40,989 bases of DNA from Candidatus Zixiibacteriota bacterium. Lineage in GTDB: Bacteria; Zixibacteria; MSB-5A5; UBA10806. How positions within the stretch are numbered: position 1 is the stretch's first letter; each line of letters begins with the position of its first letter. The stretch is from NCBI GenBank assembly GCA_020348065.1, contig CP070742.1:738130-779118 (forward strand), read 5' to 3'. Below the pieces are notes generated by a model. It saw only the letters and a program-made list of their open reading frames with translations. It made no database searches and was not told the origin of the DNA. A program made the translations under genes and the position numbers. Positions 8,187-17,000 of this stretch are shown piece after piece.

Positions 8187-11100
8187 TTAGAACGATAACT
8201 GCATACCCAGAAGAATTCTTCTTGGAGCCGTGTAAATCGTCGGATCGGTAAACTGTCCTGACGGATCGCCGGTCGCTTCGTACATATCGAGGTCGACGAC
8301 GGTGTCGTCTATAAAGTTGATTGTGGGATCGATATCGGCCCTGTCGGTAACATTTTGTACCTCAACAAAGGCGTTTAGATTGTAATTCTTATAAAGATTC
8401 ACGCCTTTATCAACGCGGATATCGAGCTGCCACATAGAAGGATATCTTTCATTGTTAATAGGCGGCAAAGCCGGCGGAACGACATTTTCGCTTCCGGTAT
8501 ACGGTCTGCCGGATCCGAAAGTCCAAACGACATCGAAACCCCAATCACCAAGGATCAAGTTGTCGCTGACCGGAACCCTGTAGTTAATATTGACTTTGGC
8601 GGTGTGCGGCTGATCCCAGTCAAGCAACGCATCTTCGGTCCTAGGCTTCCTTTTTCTATAATCGTCCAGGAAGGTTTGTTCGGGATCTGAAGCGCGGCCT
8701 CTCGCGATCTGGTAAGTATAAGAAGCGGTACCGGAAATATTGTTCCAGGGACGCTGGGTCAGGGTAAATTCAAATCCCTTTACGCGCGCATAATCCGAGT
8801 TCATGTTAATCCAGAATATACCACCGGTCTGGGGATCCCTGAACTTCCTGTTGCTGATCAGGTCGGCGATATCCTTGTAAAATCCGACGGCGGACAACTT
8901 CAGATAATCGTTGAATCCGTGCTCGATTCCGGCCTCATAGGCAATCGTTTTCTGCTCGTTGAGATTGGGATTGCCGATGTATTTGAATGCGCCCCTGAGG
9001 TCATAAGCGTGGTTGTAATAAAGGTCATCGAAAACGGGAAGCTGGAAGTAATGCCCGTAGGTAACGTGCAAAACATCTTTCTCCGTTATGGGATGACTTA
9101 TGCCGACGCGCGGCGAAAGCTGTTGTTTCTTTTTGGCAGAGACGAAATTCTTTAGCCTGGCTTCGAGATCCGCCGTCTGGATGTACCGCGGATCATTGAC
9201 ATTGTCGTATCCTTCATTTAAGGGATCGGCAGGATTGAACGGCAATATTGTCTTGGGATCAAAGTAATCGTAACGCAATCCCGCATTAACAATCATTCCC
9301 TCCGTCTCGATCTTATCCTGCGCGTATATGCCAAACTGGGTCGGTTTATGATGATAGTATGAGGTGTACTCGTTCTCGCCGGAAGCAAAACCGTGATAAT
9401 CGAAGAGAACGTCAAAAAGCTTGACCTCGGCGCCGAATTTGATCAGGTTATATGAATTAACCTGGCTGGTGAAATCTCCCTTGAAAGTCTGTGTTACCAC
9501 CCTATCGTTCTGCATCGTGGTGGTAAGCCACATAGGACTGACTACAAGCTGCTGGGATTGAATAGTGCCGCCGATGGGACTGAACCTGGGATCGCTGAAT
9601 TCGGTACGGCCCAGGGGATGTCCGTCCCAGGGATCTTTGGTGTAAGCTTCCTGAGCGGTTAAGAATCTCGAGTAGCTGACTTTATAGAAACTTTTGGAAC
9701 TCAGGTTATTGGTAAAATTGACATGGAATTCATTCGACCGGGTTTCGGGGTCTCCCAGGCTTCGAGACATGTTGTAGTTCTCATAGCGACGAGCCCATCC
9801 CAGGCTCTCGATATACTGGGCCGCGCCTTCTCTGATAGAATCCGGCATGGTGGCCCAGTTGGAATAGGCGACGCCGAAATTATCATCGAAATATTGCTGA
9901 ACATCATCAGCAGTCCACGTTTCATCGCCATATAAAGAAATCCAGTAGTCCACGAGAGCGGGCACCACGTTGCTCTCCCCGTAACCGGAAGCATAAATGA
10001 AGTGATACGGGGTATAGAAGGTATCAATATATATCAGAGAATTCGTCGCCAGATCAACGTCTTTGCGATGGTAATAAGTCGGCTCTCCCCATGTCAACGT
10101 GAGCATCCGGTTGTGGTTCCAGTTTCTGCGATCACCCTCGGCCAGCAAACCGGATACGGTAATTTTCTTCGATGACGTGAGATCGTAGGATATTTTGCCA
10201 TGTATCGATTTGGATCTGGTATAGCTGTTGAAATCCCTGTAACTGCGGCGATAGGTGTAAATACCCGAAGTATAGAAAGACATCTTTCCGGGAAGATCGA
10301 TGCTCGGGATAGGTACGGGACCGCCAAATGAGAACTCGTGCTGGCGCATATCGTAGTAGTCGGACCTGTTGTATTCGTCAACCTTATCCCTCTGAACCGT
10401 AAAATCCTGATAAATAAGCCGACGGGAACCGTCGTCAAGCGTGTCAGTGGGATCGTCCGGATTGGCAAAGAAAGGAATATGAAAAACATCATCTTCGATA
10501 CTATCGGATGTCAATAAAATCTCCGGCGAAGCTTTGGATTTAATCTTACCGGAATATTTACTTCCGCCCTCCTTGGTAACGACGTTGACAACGGCCGACT
10601 GAACATTAGGGTATTCAGCTCCAAAACCGCCCGTCAAAACCTCCGCCTCGGCAACAGCTTCGTTGGGCAAGGTAGTTGCCAAAGCCTGCGTCCCGTCACC
10701 CGCACTATAACCCCGGTGAGAGGAACCTATGGGATTCGACAGGTTAACGCCGTCAATCATGTAAATGACTTCGCCCTCGTTTTGCCTGCCGCCACGGAAC
10801 GAGCCTACTACAGCGCCTGCAGTTAAGGCTGCGGCGTTAATAAGACCGTCAACGGCTGAATCGGTGATCTGCGTCGGAGCTATGGTGGCTCTCGATGAAG
10901 TTATATCCTTTTCTATCAACGGACGAACCGCTTCCACCGTGATGGTGCCCATATCGATTGTCTGAGTGCTCAGCTCGAAATCGATAGTGGTCGTCAGGTC
11001 GACTGAAACGACGACGTTTTTAACTTCTACAGGGCCATAACCGACAAGACTCGCCTTTAAAGTATGCGAACCCGGCGGTACGTTGATTATGAAAAACTCG

Positions 11101-11288
11101 CCCTGAATGTTTGTGGCTGCACCAGTGGTTGTCCCGATAATCTGAACGCTGACACCGGGAAGAGGTTCTTTAGATTCCTGGTCTATAATTCTCCCCGCGA
11201 TTTTGCCGGCGGTTCCCGCCAACGCCGATGAAAAAGTCATCAACAAAACCGCTACCACTGCCAGCCTAAAGAAAGGTTTCAAATACAA
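8187..11288 (-). CDS. TonB-dependent receptor with N-terminal carboxypeptidase-regulatory-like domain (Oar/SusC type)
   Basis: This is a 1033-residue outer-membrane active transporter of unknown ligand. The signal peptide covers about 1-25. It is followed by a CarboxypepD_reg-like beta-sandwich (27-110; AGRIIDQESKEPLPGVSVQI, with TNIQGEFFIINVPPGSHTL). The plug (about 125-240) contains GEVIYMIDGVNLSNP and ends near VVNVVTKEGG. The barrel runs to the terminal Phe (RRILLGMQLSF). Translation starts at a TTG (11288-11286) seven bases after AAGGAGGG. The nearby upstream ATG is immediately followed by TGA, so TTG is the only sensible start. A near-consensus promoter lies about 190 bases upstream. 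As the first gene of a five-gene envelope operon it is probably the principal receptor, with the other products as partners. Confidence 0.92.
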   Translation of the reverse strand: MYLKPFFRLAVVAVLLMTFSSALAGTAGKIAGRIIDQESKEPLPGVSVQIIGTTTGAATNIQGEFFIINVPPGSHTLKASLVGYGPVEVKNVVVSVDLTTTIDFELSTQTIDMGTITVEAVRPLIEKDITSSRATIAPTQITDSAVDGLINAAALTAGAVVGSFRGGRQNEGEVIYMIDGVNLSNPIGSSHRGYSAGDGTQALATTLPNEAVAEAEVLTGGFGAEYPNVQSAVVNVVTKEGGSKYSGKIKSKASPEILLTSDSIEDDVFHIPFFANPDDPTDTLDDGSRRLIYQDFTVQRDKVDEYNRSDYYDMRQHEFSFGGPVPIPSIDLPGKMSFYTSGIYTYRRSYRDFNSYTRSKSIHGKISYDLTSSKKITVSGLLAEGDRRNWNHNRMLTLTWGEPTYYHRKDVDLATNSLIYIDTFYTPYHFIYASGYGESNVVPALVDYWISLYGDETWTADDVQQYFDDNFGVAYSNWATMPDSIREGAAQYIESLGWARRYENYNMSRSLGDPETRSNEFHVNFTNNLSSKSFYKVSYSRFLTAQEAYTKDPWDGHPLGRTEFSDPRFSPIGGTIQSQQLVVSPMWLTTTMQNDRVVTQTFKGDFTSQVNSYNLIKFGAEVKLFDVLFDYHGFASGENEYTSYYHHKPTQFGIYAQDKIETEGMIVNAGLRYDYFDPKTILPFNPADPLNEGYDNVNDPRYIQTADLEARLKNFVSAKKKQQLSPRVGISHPITEKDVLHVTYGHYFQLPVFDDLYYNHAYDLRGAFKYIGNPNLNEQKTIAYEAGIEHGFNDYLKLSAVGFYKDIADLISNRKFRDPQTGGIFWINMNSDYARVKGFEFTLTQRPWNNISGTASYTYQIARGRASDPEQTFLDDYRKRKPRTEDALLDWDQPHTAKVNINYRVPVSDNLILGDWGFDVVWTFGSGRPYTGSENVVPPALPPINNERYPSMWQLDIRVDKGVNLYKNYNLNAFVEVQNVTDRADIDPTINFIDDTVVDLDMYEATGDPSGQFTDPTIYTAPRRILLGMQLSF

Positions 11289-11474
11289 ATCACATCCCTC
11301 CTTTAGAAAATCATAGTTTGTTTTTTTAGCAACACAGAAAATACAAAACTTTTAGCATTTACTCTCAGTTACACCTCCATTTTTTAAGATTTAATTCCCT
11401 CCTTGCTAATGCAGCAATTATTTAAGGCCGAAAACACCTTGTCTTAGCGGGATATTCCGCCAACTCCCTCCAAA
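11289..11474 (-). other. Long untranslated leader of the TonB receptor operon
   Basis: There are about 180 transcribed bases between the promoter and the TTG start. The leader holds three purine-rich Shine-Dalgarno-like sites (near 11296-11303, 11373 and 11398), a small stem-loop (TTGCT and AGCAA arms, 11402-11416) and a minimal ORF of three codons after an ATGGAGGTG. No riboswitch class was recognised. The length suggests post-transcriptional control, but that is an inference. Confidence 0.45.
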
Positions 11475-11503
11475 ACTATATCAGCGTTCGAATTTCGTGT
11501 CAA
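11475..11503 (-). promoter_or_regulatory. Sigma-70-type promoter of the TonB receptor operon
   Basis: On the minus strand TTGACA (11503-11498) is separated by exactly 17 bases from TATAGT (11480-11475), a near-perfect housekeeping promoter. It lies in an AT-rich stretch and points at the TonB receptor gene. Transcription would start near 11468. Confidence 0.8.
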
Positions 11504-12021
11504 GTTTTTTTGATAGTTTTTTATAAATATTTTCATTTAATAATAACATTTTTAGTCAATTATTCTTCTCTTCCGGCGACTTCAAAATCCTAAAATGCGA
11601 ATATATTTGAATCTAAAAATCCTCTTATCATGATCTTGATTTTATTAATCTCAGCGGTTACATCCTAAAACCGACATGGAAACCTCTACTCATTCAAGCA
11701 GGGCCGTTTTTCTGCTCCTGATAGCTATATCGTATGGTTTTTAAAAAAAGTTAGCTCCGGGACCATGTTTTTCCACCCGGATTTGAGAACCGGGCGGAGG
11801 TTCAAAAAAAAACTGTCTTAATATAAAATCCTGACCTGAGATCCGGAGCTCAAATTTCAAATTGCCTGTCTGTCGACGTTAGCCTTAAGCCGTTAACATT
11901 CAACAGGTAACGTAAGCCGATTTCAGGTTTTAACGTTATTACGATATTATAATAACAATCATTATCGGTTCGGCGTCGATTTCCATATATTTTATCCCGA
12001 TTTGTTAACAAGTATTAAAAT
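11504..12021. other. AT-rich divergent intergenic region with a structured segment
   Basis: No convincing gene lies here. The region separates the minus-strand envelope operon from the plus-strand signalling operon. A nested inverted repeat is present: AGCTCCGG (11753-11760) pairs with CCGGAGCT (11843-11850) around an inner hairpin with CCCGG and CCGGG arms (11773-11797). The hairpin is not followed by a T tract on either strand, so it does not look like a terminator. A TATAAT at 11948-11953 could be the -10 box for the kinase gene, but no good -35 accompanies it. Confidence 0.4.
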
Positions 12022-13683
12022 ATGTCGATACATAATCAAGCACAGGACAATCGTATGCGTGGAACAGTATTTAATCTGCTAATCAATATTCCGGTTTTCT
12101 CCGGTATTTCGCCTGAACTATTTTACAAAATGGAGAAAGCCATAAACGAACGTAAATTCTCTAAAGGCGAATTAATATTCAAGGAAGGAGATCCGGGGGA
12201 CGCTTTTTATATTATCAAATCCGGAGCTGTCGAGATATTAAAAGGCGATCCTTCGAAAAACAGACAGATCAGGCTCGCGATTCGGGGCGAAGGCGATTTT
12301 TTCGGAGAAATGTCACTTCTCGAGGATTCCCCGCGATTCGCCTGCGCCAGAACAGTCCGGGATTCCACGGTACTGGAGATTTCCAGAGAAGACTTCAGAA
12401 ATCTGGTTGGCAAAAATCCGCCCATGGCCTTGGAAGTAATGGGTGTCCTATCATCGAGGATACGCGAAGCCGATCTTCAAATGATTCACGATCTCGAAAA
12501 GAAAAATGAGCAGCTGGAAAAAACCAACAGGCAATTAATAGAAACAACTCAGAAACTCCAGAAATCAAATGAAAATATTCGTTCCGCCAACAGATTCCTG
12601 GAGGCGATCATATCAGCATCCCAGTTTTTTATTGTTGTTACGGATAATTCCGGCAAGATATTCATTTTCAATAATGCCGCCAAAAAGGTATTTGGATATG
12701 AATTTAATGAAGTCGCTGGATGCGAGATCAGAGATATAATTAAACCTATTGATATTGAAGATATAATGGACGATTTGGAAAAGACTCTCTCCAGGGCCGA
12801 AAGCTGGTCGGGCGAGATAATCACCACCACGAAAAATAAGACCAAACGTGTCATCGAGCTTATCGGGGCGCGGATTCTGGATGATAAAGGCGAGATCTTC
12901 ACCTCCCTTTACATGGGGCTCGATGTTACCGAGGAAAAAAATATCGAGCATCAAATGATTCTTCTGGATAGAATGGCAACCAGAGGAGAAATGGCGGGAG
13001 AAATTGCCCACGAGCTGAATAATTACCTGGCTCTGGTTCAGGGAAATCTGGAACTTCTCAAAATGAACCTCGAGGTAGGTAAATACGAATTGCTGGAGGA
13101 AAAGTTAAATTCGATCCAATCGGGGCTGGAGGAGATGACGAAATTCACCGACGGTCTTATGATGTATTCGAATCCTGAAATAAATAAAGAGACCTTTAAT
13201 TTCAATATATTCATCGAGAACGAGCTGTTTTTCCTCAGACCCCAGACCAGATTCGATAGTGTCGATATAACATGCGAGCTGGATCCTGATCTGCCGCCCC
13301 TGATGGCCGACAGGAGTCAGTTGCAGCAGGTCCTTATCAATCTGCTCAATAACGCAGCCGATGCCACTTTGAATAACGAGCGCGGGCAGAGAAAGATAAG
13401 AATAAAAACGTCATATAAGTCAGATGAAAAAGCCATACTTCTATCCGTTAAGGATAACGGTTGCGGTTTCACCGAGGAATGTATAAACAAAGTCTTTTCT
13501 CAGCACTTCACTACTAAAGAGCGTGGGCATGGTTTCGGGCTTCTGGCTGTAAAAAGAGTAATAAAAAATCATGAAGGCAGGGTCTGGGCGGAAAACGATC
13601 CCGAGGGCGGAGCGATTTTCCGGGTACAACTTCCCGTTGATATCGCCGGCAAACAGCAAAATGTCGCCGTAAAAAGCTACTAA
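12022..13683 (+). CDS. Histidine kinase with cyclic-nucleotide-binding and PAS domains
   Basis: This is a soluble two-component sensor kinase of 553 residues with no membrane segment visible. Residues about 23-145 form a CRP-like cyclic-nucleotide-binding domain. Its phosphate-binding cassette reads FGEMSLLEDSPRFA, keeping Glu96 and Arg105, which contact the ribose and phosphate in this family. A coiled coil (about 150-190) leads to a PAS domain (191-305). The H box GEIAHELNN carries the phospho-acceptor His330, then come an N box (LINLLNNAADATL), G1 (VKDNGCGF) and G2 (GHGFGLLAVKRV). No receiver domain or response regulator is encoded next to it. No Shine-Dalgarno precedes the ATG at 12022. 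An in-frame ATG at 12055 with AGGA upstream is a real alternative. It begins a tight three-gene operon ending in a nucleotide cyclase. Confidence 0.9.
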   Translation: MSIHNQAQDNRMRGTVFNLLINIPVFSGISPELFYKMEKAINERKFSKGELIFKEGDPGDAFYIIKSGAVEILKGDPSKNRQIRLAIRGEGDFFGEMSLLEDSPRFACARTVRDSTVLEISREDFRNLVGKNPPMALEVMGVLSSRIREADLQMIHDLEKKNEQLEKTNRQLIETTQKLQKSNENIRSANRFLEAIISASQFFIVVTDNSGKIFIFNNAAKKVFGYEFNEVAGCEIRDIIKPIDIEDIMDDLEKTLSRAESWSGEIITTTKNKTKRVIELIGARILDDKGEIFTSLYMGLDVTEEKNIEHQMILLDRMATRGEMAGEIAHELNNYLALVQGNLELLKMNLEVGKYELLEEKLNSIQSGLEEMTKFTDGLMMYSNPEINKETFNFNIFIENELFFLRPQTRFDSVDITCELDPDLPPLMADRSQLQQVLINLLNNAADATLNNERGQRKIRIKTSYKSDEKAILLSVKDNGCGFTEECINKVFSQHFTTKERGHGFGLLAVKRVIKNHEGRVWAENDPEGGAIFRVQLPVDIAGKQQNVAVKSY

Positions 13684-13686
13684 TTT

Positions 13687-14040
13687 ATGGATGTTTTGTT
13701 CTTTCTTTTACTCGGTCATTTCTGCGGCGATTATGCGTTACAAACCGATAAAACCGCGGAAAGGAAAAAGTCTTCTACGGGCGTTTTAACGCGCCACGTC
13801 TTAATCTATACGATCTGCATCTGGGCTTTTCTGGCAATGTATTCCATTTTGTATTTGCCGGGATTATATTTGAAAACCGCCACAATACTATTTTTGGTTT
13901 TCCTGCTGATCGAGCACTGGGGACAGGATCATATAAAAAACAGGTTGGCAATCTGCACCAGGCAGATGCATTATATCGATCAGGTTGTTCACATAGCCTT
14001 ATTATATGTTTACAGAATATTTATCTTCCCCTACTATTAA
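13687..14040 (+). CDS. DUF3307 integral membrane protein
   Basis: This is a small inner-membrane protein of 117 residues that matches DUF3307. It opens LLLGHFCGDYALQTD, has RHVLIYTICIWAF in the second helix and ends in the DQVVHIALLYVY helix, giving about three or four membrane segments. Conserved His and Asp residues in the helices (GHFCGDY, DQVVH) are typical of the family, whose biochemical function is unknown. It starts three bases after the kinase stop and ends three bases before the cyclase start, with no clear ribosome site of its own, so it is probably translated by coupling. Its place between a soluble kinase and a soluble cyclase suggests that it provides the membrane or transport part of that signalling unit, which is an inference. 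Confidence 0.8.
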   Translation: MDVLFFLLLGHFCGDYALQTDKTAERKKSSTGVLTRHVLIYTICIWAFLAMYSILYLPGLYLKTATILFLVFLLIEHWGQDHIKNRLAICTRQMHYIDQVVHIALLYVYRIFIFPYY

Positions 14041-14043
14041 GTC

Positions 14044-17000
14044 ATGCACAAACTGAACATCAAATATCTGCTGCCCTACGTATCAAACAACATAATCGAT
14101 TCCCTGTCGTCAAAAGGGAGAACTGAAATAGTCCTGGAGGGATCTCTTGTCTTCGCCGATATTTCCGGTTTCACCGCCATGTCGGAGAAGCTCGCCGGCA
14201 TGGGCAGGATCGGTGGCGAGAAGCTTGCAGAAATAATCAACAGATGTTTCAATCCTCTGCTGGATGTTGTATTCGCGTGGGGCGGTGATGTTATAAAGTT
14301 CGGCGGTGACGCCTTTCTGGTGCTTTTTCAGGGCGACAATAAATCGGAGAGAGCTCTAGGCTGTGCTGTTGATTTAATCGACTGGATATCCGAAAACAGC
14401 AAAATCGAAACGCCGGCGGGCGATTTTAATCTGGGTATTCATGCCGGAATAAGCGAAGGTAAAATATTCAGTTATATCATCGGAAAAACGAGAAAAGACC
14501 ATCTCTTTTGCGGGGGAACCGTTGAAAAAGCCTACGCCGCGGCAGATGTCGCCGATCTGGGCCAGATAGCATTGACCCGGGAAGCGTCAAAAAATCTCAA
14601 GGGGGTCAGCTTTAAAGATATAAATGATGAATACTTCATTTTTCAACATGCGAAAAAAATCCGAAATAACGAAAAATCGCTACCCCAGCGCGGAAGCGCG
14701 GGAAAAAAACTTTCTGAGAAAGAGCTGGAAGCGTTTATCGATAAAAGACTAAAAGAACAACTTTACTATAATAACGGTCATATCGACGGCGAACATCGAA
14801 TTATCACGACCCTGTTTATCGGCATTAACTCGCTCAGAAAAAATTTAGAAAAAAATCCGGATCGCTCCTTAAAGACTATTCAGAATTATTTCGAGGTCCT
14901 CAGTGGCATTATAACAAAAAACGGAGGGTTTCTGGCCAGAATCGATTCCAGTTCGGTTTCGGAAAAAATACTCATATTTTTCGGGGCTCCCAATTGTTTC
15001 GGAAACGATGCCCGGAATTGCCTTCGAGCTGTACTTGAAATTGAATACGTCTTAAAACAGCTAAATGAGCATTTAATCCATCCTATCAGACATCGTTACG
15101 GCATAAACACCGGATTATGCTTCGTCGGAGACGTCGGCGGAGAGATCCGGCGCGAATATACAGCCATGGGAGACGCTATCAATCTGGCGGCCAGGCTGAT
15201 GTCAGGAGCCGAATATGGGGAGATCCTGGTCGGTGAGGAAACGGAAAAAACCTGCAGAGATGATTTTAAATTCAAAAGCCAGGCTGAAATTCGGGTAAAG
15301 GGCAAGAAAAAGCCGGTCAGAACATTTCTGCTGACAGCCGAAAAAGAACGTTTCCAGACAGATGCGGTTATGATCGGTCGCGATCCGGAATTGAAGCGCG
15401 CGGAATACTACATCGACAAGATCAAGAACAATGACAGGGATACGATGCTAATTACCGGGGAACCCGGCGCCGGAAAATCTCTTCTTTGTTTAAAATTAAA
15501 AGCCCTCGCGGCAGAGAAAGGAGTAACTTGTTATGAGGGAGCCTGTTACAGGCAACCCGAAAAAACCTCCTACGGCCCTGTCAAATCGATATTCCTGGAA
15601 ATACTTAACCTTGGCAAAAAATCATCGCAAAAAGAGAGGCGCGCGGCCCTTCAAAGGAGATTGAAAAATCTTGATGAATATGAATGGGAATCTCTTATCG
15701 CCCCTTTGCTCGATTACTTCCCGCCAGTACCCCCCCATCTGAAAAATTTGCCGGAGGAAACCAAAAAGAATAAAATTGAATCCATAATCTGCAGGCTTAT
15801 TTGCGGCGCGACGGGGCAAAGTAATGCTGTCATTATAATCGAGGATATCCAGTGGATTGATAATGCCTCGTTCGAAATCATCAAGCTTCTATTGAAATCA
15901 AATGATGCGCCGGGTCTATTATTCGTCGGCAGGCCGGACGATATATCCGAGGAATTAAAAAATCTCGCGGATCTCGATGTGATCGAACTCGGCGCCCTGA
16001 CCCTGGAAAGTTCGAGAGAGCTTTTCCTTGCGGTATTAAAGGACAGGAGGCCCGACGAGTCTATCATCAATAACGTCATAGAAAAGTCGGGCGGAAATCC
16101 CTTTTACCTGGAGGAGATGGCAAAAGCCTTTGTTGAGCTCGGGGAAGACAGATTTAGCAGACCGGAGAATATCCCCTCCGGGATAGAATCCGTGATAACG
16201 GCCAGGATTGATAACCTCGGCGAAATGGAAAAAAAGACGGTCCGGACGGCAAGCATTATAGGACGCGTTTTCGGTTATCAAGTATTAAAGGAGATTTTTC
16301 CGGATCGTAGCCGAATCGGCATGCTCAGAGATTACCTTAATAAGCTGGTTCGCCTGGATTTAACACCTTTAGAAAGAGTACAACCGGTACTCGAATATAT
16401 ATTCAAGCATATCCTTACCCAGGAAGTGGCCTATAATGGCCTCTCGTTCTCCGCCAGAAAATCGCTGCACATCAAAACCGCAGAATATTTCGCCTCTCGA
16501 AAAAGGCTGGTCAAAAGGACGCCGGAGACGATAGCCGGGCATTTTATAAAAGCCGAGGAATTTGGAAAGGCGTTGCCATACCTGATTCTGGCCGGTAAGA
16601 AGGCAGCATCGGAATTCGCCAATAAAGAGGCTTTTGAATACTTCGGCAAATCCCTTGAAACCGCGGAGAAATTGAACCGGGGCGAATATGTAATCGAATC
16701 TTTAAAAAACAGAGGTCTTCTGGCAAAAGATACGGCCGAATATCAAAGAGCAGTGAGCGATCTCAGAAGACTTGAGACTCTGGCCGGGGATAATGTCGAA
16801 CTCAAATCGTTTTCGGCGAGAGAGCTTTCATTCATTTACCGTATGATGGGCGACTATGATAAAGCCGCGGTATCATTAAGTGAGCTGGAAAGAACCATTC
16901 CCGATGACATCCCGGCCCGGGTGTTTTGCCTGAACGGTAGAGCCGAGATTGCTCGACGCAGCGGAAAACTGCCACAATGCCGGGAATTGCTCTTAAAAGC

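Noticed and set aside
11773-11797. Hairpin with CCCGG/CCGGG arms as a terminator
   Set aside because: T runs lie before and A runs after the stem on the plus strand, so neither strand has the stem followed by T's.
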